From assembly GCA_029202845.1 (NCBI GenBank), contig CP119315.1:3193001-3257000 (forward strand): a stretch of DNA of 64,000 nt, given 5' to 3'. The DNA is from Candidatus Sphingomonas colombiensis (GTDB taxonomy: Bacteria; Pseudomonadota; Alphaproteobacteria; Sphingomonadales; Sphingomonadaceae). Below the pieces are notes generated by a model that saw only the letters and a program-made list of their open reading frames with translations, did not search any database and was not told where the DNA came from. A program made the position numbers and the translations under genes. Below, piece after piece: positions 9,330-17,968 of the stretch; position 1 is the first letter of the stretch; every line of letters starts with the position of its first letter.

Positions 9330-10937
9330 GTGAGTGATCGTATTCCGGCAGTCGGGCTCGAGGCCCAGGGGATTGAAACCCGCGCGACGCTGCACTGGAA
9401 TCTTGAAACCGCCCGATTGGTCGAGACAGCGGTGATGCGCGGCGAGGGCAAGCTTGCCGCCGATGGCCCGCTGGTGGTCGAAACCGGCGCGCATACTGGC
9501 CGTTCCGCGCAGGACAAGTTCATCGTCAAGGATGCCGAAACCGCCGATACGGTGTGGTGGGGCAAGACCAATAAGGCGATGGACCCGGCGCATTTCGCCG
9601 CGCTGAAGGCAGATTTCTTCGCCGCGCTGCGCGAGAAGGACGACCTTTTCGTTCAGGATCTCTTCGGCGGATCGCAGCCATCGAATCGCGTGCGCGTTCG
9701 CGTGATCAACGAGCTGGCCTGGCACAATCTGTTTATCCGCACGATGCTGGTGCGGCCCGAGGCCTCCGATCTGAAGGGGTTCACGGCCGACTATACGATC
9801 ATCGATCTGCCGACCTTCCGCGCCGACCCGACGCGTCACGGCTGCCGCAGCGAGACGGTGATCGCGGTCAACTTCACCGAAAAGCTGATCCTGATCGGCG
9901 GCACGCGTTATGCCGGCGAAATGAAGAAATCGGTCTTCGGCCTGCTCAATTATCTGCTGCCGGTTGATGGCGTGATGCCGATGCATTGCTCCGCGAATAT
10001 GGGGGCGGACGGCTCCACCGCGGTGTTCTTCGGCCTTTCGGGCACCGGCAAGACCACGCTTTCGGCCGACGCCAGTCGCACGCTGATCGGCGATGACGAG
10101 CATGGCTGGTCGGATACCGCCGTCTTCAATTTCGAGGGCGGCTGCTACGCCAAGATGATCCGCCTGTCGGCCGAGGCCGAGCCGGAAATCTTCGCCACCA
10201 CCAAGCGCTTCGGCACCGTGCTCGAAAACGTGGTGATGGACCCGGATTCGCGCGAGCTCGATCTCGATGACGCAAGGCTCGCGGAGAACAGCCGCGGTGC
10301 CTATCCGATCGATTTCATCCCCAATGCCTCCAAGGAGAATATGGGGGGCGTCCCGAAGAATATCGTGATGCTGACGGCGGACGCTTATGGCGTGCTCCCC
10401 CCGATCGCGAAGTTGACGCCGGATCAGGCGATGTATCACTTCCTCTCGGGCTATACCGCGCGTGTCGCGGGCACCGAGATCGGCGTGACCGAGCCGGACG
10501 CCACCTTCTCCACCTGTTTCGGCGCGCCATTCATGCCGCGTCACCCGTCGATCTATGGCAATTTGCTCAAGGAACGAATCGCCAAGGGCGGGGTCGACTG
10601 CTGGCTGGTCAACACGGGCTGGACCGGCGGCAAATACGGTGTCGGCAATCGCATGCCGATCAAGGCCACCCGCGCGCTGCTCAACGCGGCGCTCGACGGC
10701 AGCCTCAACGATGCCGAATTCCGCACCGATCCGAATTTCGGCTTCAAGGTGCCCGTGAACGTGCCTGGCGTGGACGCAAAGATCCTCGATCCGCGCGCGA
10801 CCTGGCAGAATCCGGCCGAATATGACGCGACCGCCGCAAAGCTGGTTGACCAGTTCAACGAGAATTTCGCGCAATTCGCCGATCATGTGGACGAAGGCGT
10901 GCGCCAGTCGGCGCCTAAGGTTCCCCAGGCCGCCTGA
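9330..10937 (+). CDS. pckA: Phosphoenolpyruvate carboxykinase (ATP)
   Basis: Converts oxaloacetate plus ATP to phosphoenolpyruvate, CO2 and ADP, the entry step of gluconeogenesis. About 535 residues, full length for the ATP-dependent type. Signatures: the P-loop FFGLSGTGKTTLSAD, the metal/adenine-binding block around LIGDDEHGWSD, and RYAGEMKKSVF. The start is GTG 9330 (SDRIPAVGLEAQG), preceded by an AGGGGA ribosome-binding site about 8 nt upstream; longer starts lack such a site. Its divergence from chvI matches other alphaproteobacteria, where carbon flux and ChvG/ChvI-PTS signalling genes sit together. Confidence 0.97.
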   Translation: MSDRIPAVGLEAQGIETRATLHWNLETARLVETAVMRGEGKLAADGPLVVETGAHTGRSAQDKFIVKDAETADTVWWGKTNKAMDPAHFAALKADFFAALREKDDLFVQDLFGGSQPSNRVRVRVINELAWHNLFIRTMLVRPEASDLKGFTADYTIIDLPTFRADPTRHGCRSETVIAVNFTEKLILIGGTRYAGEMKKSVFGLLNYLLPVDGVMPMHCSANMGADGSTAVFFGLSGTGKTTLSADASRTLIGDDEHGWSDTAVFNFEGGCYAKMIRLSAEAEPEIFATTKRFGTVLENVVMDPDSRELDLDDARLAENSRGAYPIDFIPNASKENMGGVPKNIVMLTADAYGVLPPIAKLTPDQAMYHFLSGYTARVAGTEIGVTEPDATFSTCFGAPFMPRHPSIYGNLLKERIAKGGVDCWLVNTGWTGGKYGVGNRMPIKATRALLNAALDGSLNDAEFRTDPNFGFKVPVNVPGVDAKILDPRATWQNPAEYDATAAKLVDQFNENFAQFADHVDEGVRQSAPKVPQAA

Positions 10938-10942
10938 TCTTG

Positions 10943-10999
10943 CTCGCACCCCCGGGCGGCGGCTGCTACAACGGCTGGCCGGGGGGCTGCATTTGCGAG
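10943..10999 (+). promoter_or_regulatory. Nested hairpin covering the ribosome-binding site of the next gene
   Basis: Two stacked complementary pairs: CTCGCA (10943-10948) with TGCGAG (10994-10999), and CCCCCGG (10949-10955) with CCGGGGG (10979-10985). The GAGG preceding the ATG at 11007 falls in the right outer arm, so the folded RNA would hide the ribosome-binding site. There is no T-tract, so a simple terminator for pckA is less likely. Confidence 0.35.
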
Positions 11000-11006
11000 G
11001 TTAGCG

Positions 11007-11339
11007 ATGGGAATTATCGACAGTTTGCTGAGCCAGCTCGGATCGAACGTGGACGTGGCCAATCTCGCCACCAAGGTCGGTTTGTCGCAGGATCAGGTCG
11101 AAACGGCGATCACCGCACTCAGCCAGGCGCATACCGAGCCGGGCGACACAGTGGATAGCGCGGCGCAAAGCACCGGGCTTCCGGCCGATACCCTGCAACA
11201 GATCGTCGGCCATATCGGTGGCGAAGGCTCGCTCGGCCAGTTCGCGCAGATGATCGGCGCCGCTGGTGGCGAAGGTGGCGAAGGCGGAGCGGGTGGCCTG
11301 CTATCCGGGCTTGCCGGGAAGCTGTTCGGAAAGAGCTGA
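11007..11339 (+). CDS. Small DUF937/YidB-like protein
   Basis: A 110-residue soluble protein with no signal peptide. The N-terminal half (MGIIDSLLSQLGSNVDVA, then KVGLSQDQVETAITAL) resembles the helical repeat of DUF937/YidB proteins, whose function is unknown. The C-terminus is Gly-rich (GGEGGEGGAGGLLSGLAGKL) and probably flexible. ATG 11007 has a GAGG seven nt upstream. Its last 39 nt overlap the 3' end of the convergent NfeD gene, which is unusual, so the two transcripts are antisense there. It is a real gene by start signal and codon pattern, but the family call is tentative. Confidence 0.65.
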   Translation: MGIIDSLLSQLGSNVDVANLATKVGLSQDQVETAITALSQAHTEPGDTVDSAAQSTGLPADTLQQIVGHIGGEGSLGQFAQMIGAAGGEGGEGGAGGLLSGLAGKLFGKS

Positions 11340-11789
11340 CCCGAGTGGCTCGACGCGAAGTACGCCGTTCTCCACGGCGATAACGCGCATATGTGTGCCG
11401 GCGGCGGCATCTGGGCCAGTCGCCGGCCACGTACCGTCGCCCAGCACCGCGCGGCCGGAGCCGTCGATGATCGGCTCCGCGATGACGACGATGGTGCCGA
11501 CGATGCGCGCCGCGCGATCATTGAGCATCGGATCGCTCGTTTCGAGCGGATAATCACGATACCAGCGCCGGCCGATCGTCACCGCGACGATGCTCCATGC
11601 CGCGAAGCTCCCGACCTGCGCGATCAGTGGCAAATCCGGCAGGACGAAGAGCGCCAGGCCGGTGATCGCCGCCGCGATCGCGAGAAAGATCAGGAATATT
11701 CCGGGAATCGCCAATTCCGCGATCCCCAACACGATCGCGGCGACGATCCAGGCCGCCGCGATATGACTCACGATCTCATCGACGATCAT
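11301..11789 (-). CDS. NfeD-family membrane protein
   Basis: A 162-residue NfeD-like protein. Two or three TM helices occupy residues 10-80 (AAAWIVAAIVLGIAELAIPG, FLAIAAAITGLALFVLP), followed by a soluble OB-fold domain (ARIVGTIVVIAEPI, TWPATGPDAAAGTHMRVI). NfeD proteins pair with SPFH proteins in membrane microdomains. The ATG overlaps the stop of the upstream SPFH gene by 4 nt, confirming the pair. Its 3' end overlaps the convergent small gene by 39 nt. Confidence 0.9.
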   Translation of the reverse strand: MIVDEIVSHIAAAWIVAAIVLGIAELAIPGIFLIFLAIAAAITGLALFVLPDLPLIAQVGSFAAWSIVAVTIGRRWYRDYPLETSDPMLNDRAARIVGTIVVIAEPIIDGSGRAVLGDGTWPATGPDAAAGTHMRVIAVENGVLRVEPLGSALSEQLPGKPG

Positions 11790-12769
11790 TGCGGACTGGT
11801 TGATCCCTTCACGCGTGGAACCGAGCGCTCCGCAGGGGTTTCGCCGGCGGGCTGAGCCGTATTGCCCAGCACGTCGCGCGCCAGCTCACCGATCCCGCCC
11901 AGGGTGCCGATCAACTGCGTTGCCTCGACCGGGAAAAGGATCGTCTTGGCGTTAGGCGAAGTGGCGAACTTGCCGATCGCCTCGACATATTTCTGCGCAA
12001 TGAAATAGTTGAGCGACTGGCTCGATCCGGCCTCGATCGCGTTGGACACAAGCTCGGTTGCCTTCGCCTCGGCCTGCGCCGCACGTTCGCGCGCTTCGGC
12101 ATCGCGGAAAGCTGATTCCTGCCGGCCCTCGGCCTCGAGAATGCGGGCCTGCTTCTGCCCCTCGGCGCGCAGGATTTCCGACGCGCGCGAACCTTCGGCG
12201 TCAAGGATATTGGCGCGCTTTTCGCGCTCGGCCTTCATCTGCCGCGCCATCGCGTTGACGATATCCTGCGGCGGCCGGATATCCTTGATCTCGACCCGCG
12301 TGATCTTCACCCCCCATGGAGTGGTCGCGTGATCGACCACGGACAGCAGGCGCGCGTTGATCTCGTCGCGTTTTGAAAGCGTTTCGTCGAGATCCATCGC
12401 GCCCATCACGGTGCGCAGGTTGGTGGTGACGAGATTGAGCAGCGCGACGTACAGATCGCTGACCTCGTAAGCCGCTTTTGCCGCATCGAGCACCTGGAAG
12501 AAAACGACCCCGTCGGTCGAGATCATCGCATTATCCTTGGTGATGATCTCCTGACCGGGAATATCGATCACCTGCTCCATCATATTTACCCGCCGACCGA
12601 CGCGGTAAAAGAAGGCGGGAAAAAAATTGAAGCCGGGGGCAGCCGTCGTCGTGTAACGCCCGAAATGTTCGATCGTATATTGATAGCCTTGCCGCACGAT
12701 CTTGATGCTTGTCATGAGGTATAGAAGCACCAGCGCCATCAGCAGGAGCGCAACGGTCGTCACCATCAT
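11786..12769 (-). CDS. SPFH/Band-7 (stomatin-like, QmcA-type) protein
   Basis: About 327 residues. One N-terminal TM segment (TVALLLMALVLLYLMTSI) is followed by the Band-7 domain (VRQGYQYTIEHFGRYTTT to about residue 190), then an Ala/Glu-rich coiled coil (KAEREKRANILDAEG, ARERAAQAEAKA) and a short tail. Such proteins oligomerise in the inner membrane and modulate proteases or membrane order. The tandem ATG at 12769/12766 is preceded by GAGAGG about nine nt upstream; the frame stays open far upstream, but that extension lies antisense to guaB and is not coding. Co-translated with NfeD. Confidence 0.92.
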   Translation of the reverse strand: MMVTTVALLLMALVLLYLMTSIKIVRQGYQYTIEHFGRYTTTAAPGFNFFPAFFYRVGRRVNMMEQVIDIPGQEIITKDNAMISTDGVVFFQVLDAAKAAYEVSDLYVALLNLVTTNLRTVMGAMDLDETLSKRDEINARLLSVVDHATTPWGVKITRVEIKDIRPPQDIVNAMARQMKAEREKRANILDAEGSRASEILRAEGQKQARILEAEGRQESAFRDAEARERAAQAEAKATELVSNAIEAGSSQSLNYFIAQKYVEAIGKFATSPNAKTILFPVEATQLIGTLGGIGELARDVLGNTAQPAGETPAERSVPRVKGSTSPQ

Positions 12770-12832
12770 TTCTTCAACCTCTCCCGATCGACGCCGCTTA
12801 TCATAGCGAACGGGCAAGCGGGGGCCTAGCGA

Positions 12833-12850
12833 AACCGCGCCGACGCGGTT
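12833..12850. promoter_or_regulatory. Perfect 7-bp inverted repeat upstream of guaB
   Basis: AACCGCG (12833-12839) and CGCGGTT (12844-12850) flank a 4-nt loop, about 46 nt before the guaB start in the divergent gap with the SPFH gene. It could be an operator or a small hairpin in the guaB leader. No known regulator motif is recognised. Confidence 0.25.
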
Positions 12851-12895
12851 ACATGGCCCGCCACTTCCTTCCCCCTCGCAGGATTCGGCACGCTT

Positions 12896-14353
12896 ATGGA
12901 CATCCGCCTCGGTCTCACTTTCGACGATGTCCTTCTGGTTCCCGCCGAATCGAACGTGTTGCCCAGCGCAGCCGATACGCGGACCCAGTTGACGCGCGGC
13001 ATCGCGCTCAACATCCCGATTCTTTCCAGCGCGATGGATACCGTCACCGAAGCGGACATGGCGATCGTCATGGCGCAACTTGGTGGCATCGGGGTGCTGC
13101 ACCGCAATCTCACCGTCGAAGAGCAGGTCGGCGCAGTGCGGCAGGTGAAGCGCTTTGAGAGCGGCATGGTCGTGAATCCGATCACCATCGCCCCCAACGC
13201 GACGCTCGCCGAAGCGCAGGCGCTGATGGAGCAGCACCGTATCAGCGGCATCCCCGTGGTGGAAAAGGGCGGCAAGCTCGTCGGTATCCTTACCAATCGC
13301 GATGTGCGGTTCGCCGAAAATCCGCGTCAGCCGGTCAGCGAACTGATGACGCATGAAAATCTCGCCACCGTTAAAAGCGGCGTGGGTCAGGAAGAAGCGC
13401 GGCGACTGCTCCACCAGCGGCGGATCGAAAAGCTGCTGGTCGTTGACGAAGACTATCGCTGCGTCGGCCTGATCACGGTCAAGGATATCGAAAAGGCCGT
13501 GACCTATCCGGATGCGACCAAGGATTCCGCCGGTCGCCTGCGCGTCGCCGCCGCGACGACGGTGGGAGATAAAGGCTTCGCACGAACCGAAGCGTTGGTC
13601 GACGCCGAATGCGATCTGATCGTGATCGACACCGCGCATGGCCATAATCGGGATGTTGCGGCAGCGGTGGAGCGCGTGAAGCGACTCTCCAACGCGGTGC
13701 AGGTCGTCGCGGGCAACGTCGCGACCGCAGATGCCACGCGGGCACTGATCGATGCGGGGGCGGACGGGATCAAGGTCGGCATCGGGCCGGGATCGATCTG
13801 CACGACGCGGATCGTCGCCGGGGTTGGCGTTCCCCAGCTCACCGCGGTGATGGACTGCGCGGAAGCGGCGGCGAAGGCCGGCGTCCCGGTGATCGCCGAT
13901 GGAGGCCTTCGCACTTCCGGCGATCTCGCCAAGGCGCTCGCCGCTGGCGCATCCACCTGCATGGTCGGTTCATTACTCGCGGGTAGCGAAGAAGCGCCGG
14001 GCGAAACCTTTCTTTATCAAGGACGTGCGTACAAATCCTATCGCGGTATGGGAAGTGTCGGAGCGATGGGCCGTGGCTCGGCCGATCGCTATTTCCAGGG
14101 CGATATCAAGGATCAGCTCAAGCTGGTGCCTGAGGGGATCGAGGGGCAGGTCGCCTTCAAGGGGCCGGCGCGCGACGTGATTCATCAGCTCGTCGGGGGC
14201 ATCAAGGCGGCGATGGGTTATACCGGCTCCGCGACGATCCCCGATTTCCAGCGCCGCGCGCAATTCGTGCGCATCACGGGTGCGGGGCTGAAGGAAAGCC
14301 ATGTCCACGACGTGACGATCACCCGTGAGGCGCCGAATTATCCGACGCGCTGA
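12896..14353 (+). CDS. guaB: IMP dehydrogenase
   Basis: Oxidises IMP to XMP with NAD+, the committed step of GTP synthesis. 485 residues, full length. N-terminal barrel start LGLTFDDVLLVPAES; CBS pair at about 95-205 (VVEKGGKLVGILTNRDVRF); DTAHGH near 250; catalytic Cys loop GIGPGSICTTR near 300; second signature GVPVIADGGLRTSGD near 330; and the flap region KSYRGMGSVGAM. ATG 12896 has AGGA 12 nt upstream. Transcribed divergently from the SPFH/NfeD pair and followed by an RNA methyltransferase gene 14 nt downstream. Confidence 0.97.
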   Translation: MDIRLGLTFDDVLLVPAESNVLPSAADTRTQLTRGIALNIPILSSAMDTVTEADMAIVMAQLGGIGVLHRNLTVEEQVGAVRQVKRFESGMVVNPITIAPNATLAEAQALMEQHRISGIPVVEKGGKLVGILTNRDVRFAENPRQPVSELMTHENLATVKSGVGQEEARRLLHQRRIEKLLVVDEDYRCVGLITVKDIEKAVTYPDATKDSAGRLRVAAATTVGDKGFARTEALVDAECDLIVIDTAHGHNRDVAAAVERVKRLSNAVQVVAGNVATADATRALIDAGADGIKVGIGPGSICTTRIVAGVGVPQLTAVMDCAEAAAKAGVPVIADGGLRTSGDLAKALAAGASTCMVGSLLAGSEEAPGETFLYQGRAYKSYRGMGSVGAMGRGSADRYFQGDIKDQLKLVPEGIEGQVAFKGPARDVIHQLVGGIKAAMGYTGSATIPDFQRRAQFVRITGAGLKESHVHDVTITREAPNYPTR

Positions 14354-14367
14354 TATAAGGTTCGTCG

Positions 14368-15545
14368 ATGACGCCGGCCGCACGCATTCAGGCGGCGATC
14401 GAAGTGCTCGATCTCGTCCTCGCCGCAGCGCGTGAGGGTGGGGCCGCTGCCGATACGATCGTCCAGCGCTATTTCTCTACCCGGCGTTACGCTGGCTCGA
14501 AGGACCGTCGCGCGGTGCGCGAGCTGGTGTTCGCCGCGATCCGCATCTGCGGAGAGGCACCTGCATCGGGGCGTGCGGCGATGCTGCTGCTCGCGCGCTG
14601 ACGATGCCGATCTCGCGGCTGGCTTTGACGGTTCGCCGCATGGGCCATCGCCGATCGCACCCAATGAGCCGGTCGCGGTCGCGGGAACGGCACCTGCGTG
14701 GCTGGCTGATCGAATGCGTGCGGCGGACCTCGATGACGAGGAACTCGCGGCGCTGGTGACCCGTGCGCCACTCGATGTACGCGTCAACACGCTGAGCGAG
14801 TCCGTCGAGGCGCTGCTGGCGGAAATCCCCGAAGCGGCGCGGATCGCGGGGGCGCCCGATGCTCTTCGCCTGCCGCCGGCACCAATGTCGAGCCGTTCGC
14901 GGGGCGGCTGGAGGTGCAGGACGCGGGGAGCCAGATCGTCGCCGGTGCGGCGAAGGCCCAGCCGGGGATGACTGTCGTTGACCTGTGCGCGGGGGCGGGC
15001 GGGCAAGACGCTCGCGCTGGCGGCCGCGATGCGCAACGAGGGGCGCATCATCGCGGCGGACACCGATCGCGGGCGGCTGAACCGGCTTGCGCCACGCGCC
15101 GAGCGGGCGGGCGTTTCCATCGCCGAGACATTGCTGCTCAACCCCGGCCAGGAACTGGCGGCGCTGGAGGCGTTGCGTGGCGCGGCCGACGTGGTGCTGA
15201 TCGATGCGCCCTGTTCCGGCACGGGCACATGGCGTCGCAATCCCGAAGCGCGCTGGCGACTCACCCCGGCGCGGCTCGCGCGGCTGGAAGAAACGCAGCG
15301 CCGCTTGCTGGATATCGGCGCCGGCGCTGGTGCGGCCCGGCGGCGCACTGATCCATATCGTCTGCTCGCTGCTCGACGAGGAGGGCGCGGGGCAGGTCGC
15401 GGATTTCCTTTTGCGCAATCCAGGCTGGTCCGTGGACGCGCTCGCGCTGCCGGCCGGTCGCGCACGCGGGGCGGGGCTTCGCCTCACCCCGGCGCACGAC
15501 GCTACCGACGGCTTTTTTGTCGCACGCCTGATCGCCCCATGCTAA
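14368..15545 (+). CDS. RsmB/NOP-family RNA (cytosine-C5) methyltransferase, frame broken
   Basis: SAM-dependent 5-methylcytosine methyltransferase of rRNA, about 390 residues when the frames are joined. The N-terminal NusB-like part (ARIQAAIEVLDLVLAAAREG), SAM-binding motif I (TVVDLCAGAGGKT), motif IV with catalytic Cys (VLIDAPCSGTGTWRRNPE) and motif VI Cys (IHIVCSLLDEEGAGQ) lie in four frames. Breaks: about 14596 (Arg CGC/CGT), about 14880 (one base missing), about 15003 (Gly GGG/GGC) and about 15325 (Ala GCC/GCG). The protein reads as complete apart from these. It ends 34 nt before the TPR gene. Confidence 0.88.
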
Positions 15546-15579
15546 TCCCATGCATATCGTGCCGAAGCCGGAGCTGATC

Positions 15580-16086
15580 ATGCGTTTCTCGTCCGTCGCC
15601 GTCGCCGCTTCGCTGGCGCTGGTTTCGATTTCGACCTCGCTCCATGGCCAGCGCCCGGATGACCAGATCGACGCACGTTCCATGGCGTTGCTGGCGCAGG
15701 GTCGTGCGGCGAAGGCGGCAGGCAATCTGGACGGTGCGAGCGATGCGCTGGAAAGCGCCGTGACGGTCGATCCGCGTAACCGGCAGGCCTTTATCGTTCT
15801 CGCCGAAGTCGCGGAAACGCGCGGGCTTTCGGGCAAGGCGATCCGTTTCTATCGTGAGGCGCTGACGCTGGAGCCGAACGATCCCGTCGCGCTCAAGGGG
15901 CAGGGCGAGGCGCTGGTCGCGAAGGGCGCGATGGCGCGGGCGAAGGAAAATCTCGCCAAGCTGCGCACTGTCTGCAAGGGCGAATGCCCGCAGGCGAACG
16001 AGCTGGCGGCGGTGATCGCCAAGGGGCCGCCGCCGGTCGCCACAGCGCAGGTGGCGCCAGCGAAGGTCGCCCCGCTAAAGGACTGA
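15580..16086 (+). CDS. Periplasmic TPR-repeat protein
   Basis: About 168 residues. I choose ATG 15580 over the in-frame ATG at 15550 because GGAG lies six nt ahead and the product begins with a clean signal peptide (MRFSSVAVAASLALVSIS). Two to three TPR units follow (LAQGRAAKAAGNLDGASDAL, AFIVLAEVAETRGLSGKAIR, PVALKGQGEALVAKGAMARA), then a pair of Cys (TVCKGEC) and a Pro/Ala-rich tail. It is probably a protein-interaction module in the periplasm; no specific partner can be named. Convergent with rsmA, 15 nt apart. Confidence 0.8.
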   Translation: MRFSSVAVAASLALVSISTSLHGQRPDDQIDARSMALLAQGRAAKAAGNLDGASDALESAVTVDPRNRQAFIVLAEVAETRGLSGKAIRFYREALTLEPNDPVALKGQGEALVAKGAMARAKENLAKLRTVCKGECPQANELAAVIAKGPPPVATAQVAPAKVAPLKD

Positions 16087-16101
16087 TCGAGCGTTCCGGC
16101 G

Positions 16102-16935
16102 TCAGGCCGGTTTGCGTCCCTCATCAAGCCGTCGTGCCACCCGCACGAACTCCGCCACGCTGACGGTTTCCGCACGTCGCGTGGCGTCGATATCCTCCGC
16201 CAGCAGCGCATCGAGCGCGCCCGGCACCCCGCGCAAGCTCTGCCGCAGCATCTTGCGGCGTTGGCCGAACGCGGCCGCCGTCAGTTGCTCTAGCGTTTTG
16301 AGCGATATGCCCTCGGGTGCTTCGACCGGCACGACATGGACGACCGCCGACATCACCTTCGGCGGCGGGGTAAAGGCCGAGCGATGCACCGGCATCGCGA
16401 TCCGCGCCGTCGCGCGCCATTGCGCCAGCACGGCGAGGCGTCCGTAAGCGTCATTGCCCGGCGCGGACACGATGCGATCCGCGACCTCGCGCTGGAACAT
16501 GAGGGTGAGCGAACGCCACCATGGGAGCCATGCGGCGGAAAGCCATCCGACGAAGAGCGCCGTGCCGACGTTATAGGGCAGGTTCGAGACGATGTGCGGG
16601 GCGCCATCGAATAACGTCCGCGCGTCGATCTCCAGCGCATCGCCTTCGATCACCCGCAACTGCCCCGGATAGGCTTCGGCCAGCTCCGCGAGCGCGGGGA
16701 GGCAGCGGCGATCACGCTCGATCGCGGTGACGCGCGCGCCCGCCGCGAGCAGCGCGCGCGTCAGCCCGCCGGGCCCCGGGCCGACCTCCAGCACCTCGGC
16801 GCCGTCGAGGTCGCCGGGGATCGCGGCGATCCGCGCGAGGAGCTGCGCGTCGAACAGGAAATTCTGCCCCAGCGCCTTCGATGCCGAAAGGCCGTGCCGC
16901 GCGATCACCTCGCGCAGCGGCGGGAGCGTGGTCAC
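16102..16935 (-). CDS. rsmA: 16S rRNA (adenine1518/1519-N6)-dimethyltransferase
   Basis: Dimethylates two adjacent adenines in helix 45 of 16S rRNA late in 30S assembly (KsgA). 277 residues. Signatures: KALGQNFLFDAQLL, SAM motif I VLEVGPGPGGLTRAL, and the catalytic NLPY in IVSNLPYNVGTALF. Start GTG 16935 overlaps the pdxA TGA (GTGA), fixing the start by coupling. This gene is in frame throughout although pdxA just upstream is broken many times. Last cistron of lptD-surA-pdxA-rsmA. Confidence 0.95.
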   Translation of the reverse strand: MTTLPPLREVIARHGLSASKALGQNFLFDAQLLARIAAIPGDLDGAEVLEVGPGPGGLTRALLAAGARVTAIERDRRCLPALAELAEAYPGQLRVIEGDALEIDARTLFDGAPHIVSNLPYNVGTALFVGWLSAAWLPWWRSLTLMFQREVADRIVSAPGNDAYGRLAVLAQWRATARIAMPVHRSAFTPPPKVMSAVVHVVPVEAPEGISLKTLEQLTAAAFGQRRKMLRQSLRGVPGALDALLAEDIDATRRAETVSVAEFVRVARRLDEGRKPA

Positions 16936-17952
16936 GCCGGCCGGGCAGGCCGCGCGCCGCGCCGCCGCCTCCCCCGCCATCGCGATCGCCGCGATCATCG
17001 CCCCCGGCTCCGCACTGGTCCTTGCCGGCGAGCGTCGAACGCCGTGCCGTGATCGGGCGAGGTGCGCACGATCGGCAGCCCGAGCGTGATGTTGACCCCG
17101 TCGTCGAAAATGCAGCGTTTTCAGCGGGATAAGCGCCTGGTCGTGATAGCAGCACAGAACCGCGTCATATCGTGCCGCGCGGCCACGGGCGTGGAACAGG
17201 GTGTCGGCGGCGAACGGGCCGCGTGCGTCGATCCCCTCGTCGCGCAGGATCGCGATCGCGGGCTCGATCAGGTCGATCTCCTGCACGCCCGATCGCGCCG
17301 CCTTCGCCCGCGTGCGGGTTGAGGCCGGCGAAGGCCAGCCGCGCATTGGCGATCCCGAAGTTGCGCTCGCCAGCCCGCGCGCCGTCGCGCGCGCCTTGGC
17401 CACGATCAGCTCGATCGTCAGCAGCGATGCGACGCGATCGCAAGCGGGACATGCGTGGTGATCGGAACGACGCGCAAGCCCCGGCCCGGCGAGCATCATC
17501 ACCGCGTTGGCAGCCCGCGACGCCGCAGCGTTCGGCGACGAATTCGGTCTGCCCCGGATGGGTGAAGCCGATATCGCCATAGAGCTGCGCCTTGGAAACC
17601 GGCCCGGTGACCAGCGCGCTCGGCCGCACCCGACCGGGCGAGGCCGACCGCCAGTTCGAGCGAATGAAGCGCGCAGCGCGCGCCGTCCGCATCCGGCGCG
17701 CCCGGCTCGATCTCGCCCGCATCCTCCACCGTCAGCACCGGCGAGGCGCGTCGGCGAAGGCACGCGGGTCACCTCGGCGAGATCGCTGATTCGCGCGATC
17801 GGGCCCCTGCCACACGCGCTCGATCGCGCGCGCGTCGCCCACCGCGACGAACGGGGGCAGGGCCTAGCGCTGGTCGCGGGCATGTCCCACGCCTTGGCGA
17901 TGATCTCCGGGCCGATCCCCGCCGGGTCGCCCATCGAGATCGCGAGCGGCAA
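16932..17952 (-). CDS. pdxA: 4-hydroxythreonine-4-phosphate dehydrogenase, many frame breaks
   Basis: NAD-dependent enzyme of pyridoxal-phosphate synthesis, about 330 residues. Recognised in pieces: ISMGDPAGIGPEIIAKAWDM at the N-terminus, LVTGPVSKAQLYGDIGFTHP, the segment with IEPAIAILRDEGIDARGPF, and metal/substrate site CYHDQALIPLKTLHF, then VNITLGLPIVRTSPDHG. At least ten indels occur between about 16960 and 17900; most are wobble doublings (CCC/CCG, GCC/GCG, GGC/GGT, CTT/CTG, CGT/CGG, TTT/TTC, GCT/GCC). The start is probably TTG 17952, 16 nt after the surA stop, with AGGG upstream. Its stop overlaps the rsmA start. Confidence 0.88.
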
Positions 17953-17968
17953 GCACCCTGTCGGTCCC

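Noticed and set aside
9315..10949. 544-codon open frame antisense to pckA
   Set aside because: Long antisense frames are expected in GC-rich genes with strong third-position bias. The product resembles no family and pckA is certain.
12770..13645. N-terminal extension of the SPFH protein up to 619 residues
   Set aside because: The extension is antisense to guaB, and the ATG at 12769 has a good ribosome-binding site followed by the usual TM segment.
16086..16110. Terminator between the TPR gene and rsmA
   Set aside because: CCGGC-GTCAG-GCCGG has only a 5-bp stem, overlaps the rsmA stop and lacks a T-tract.
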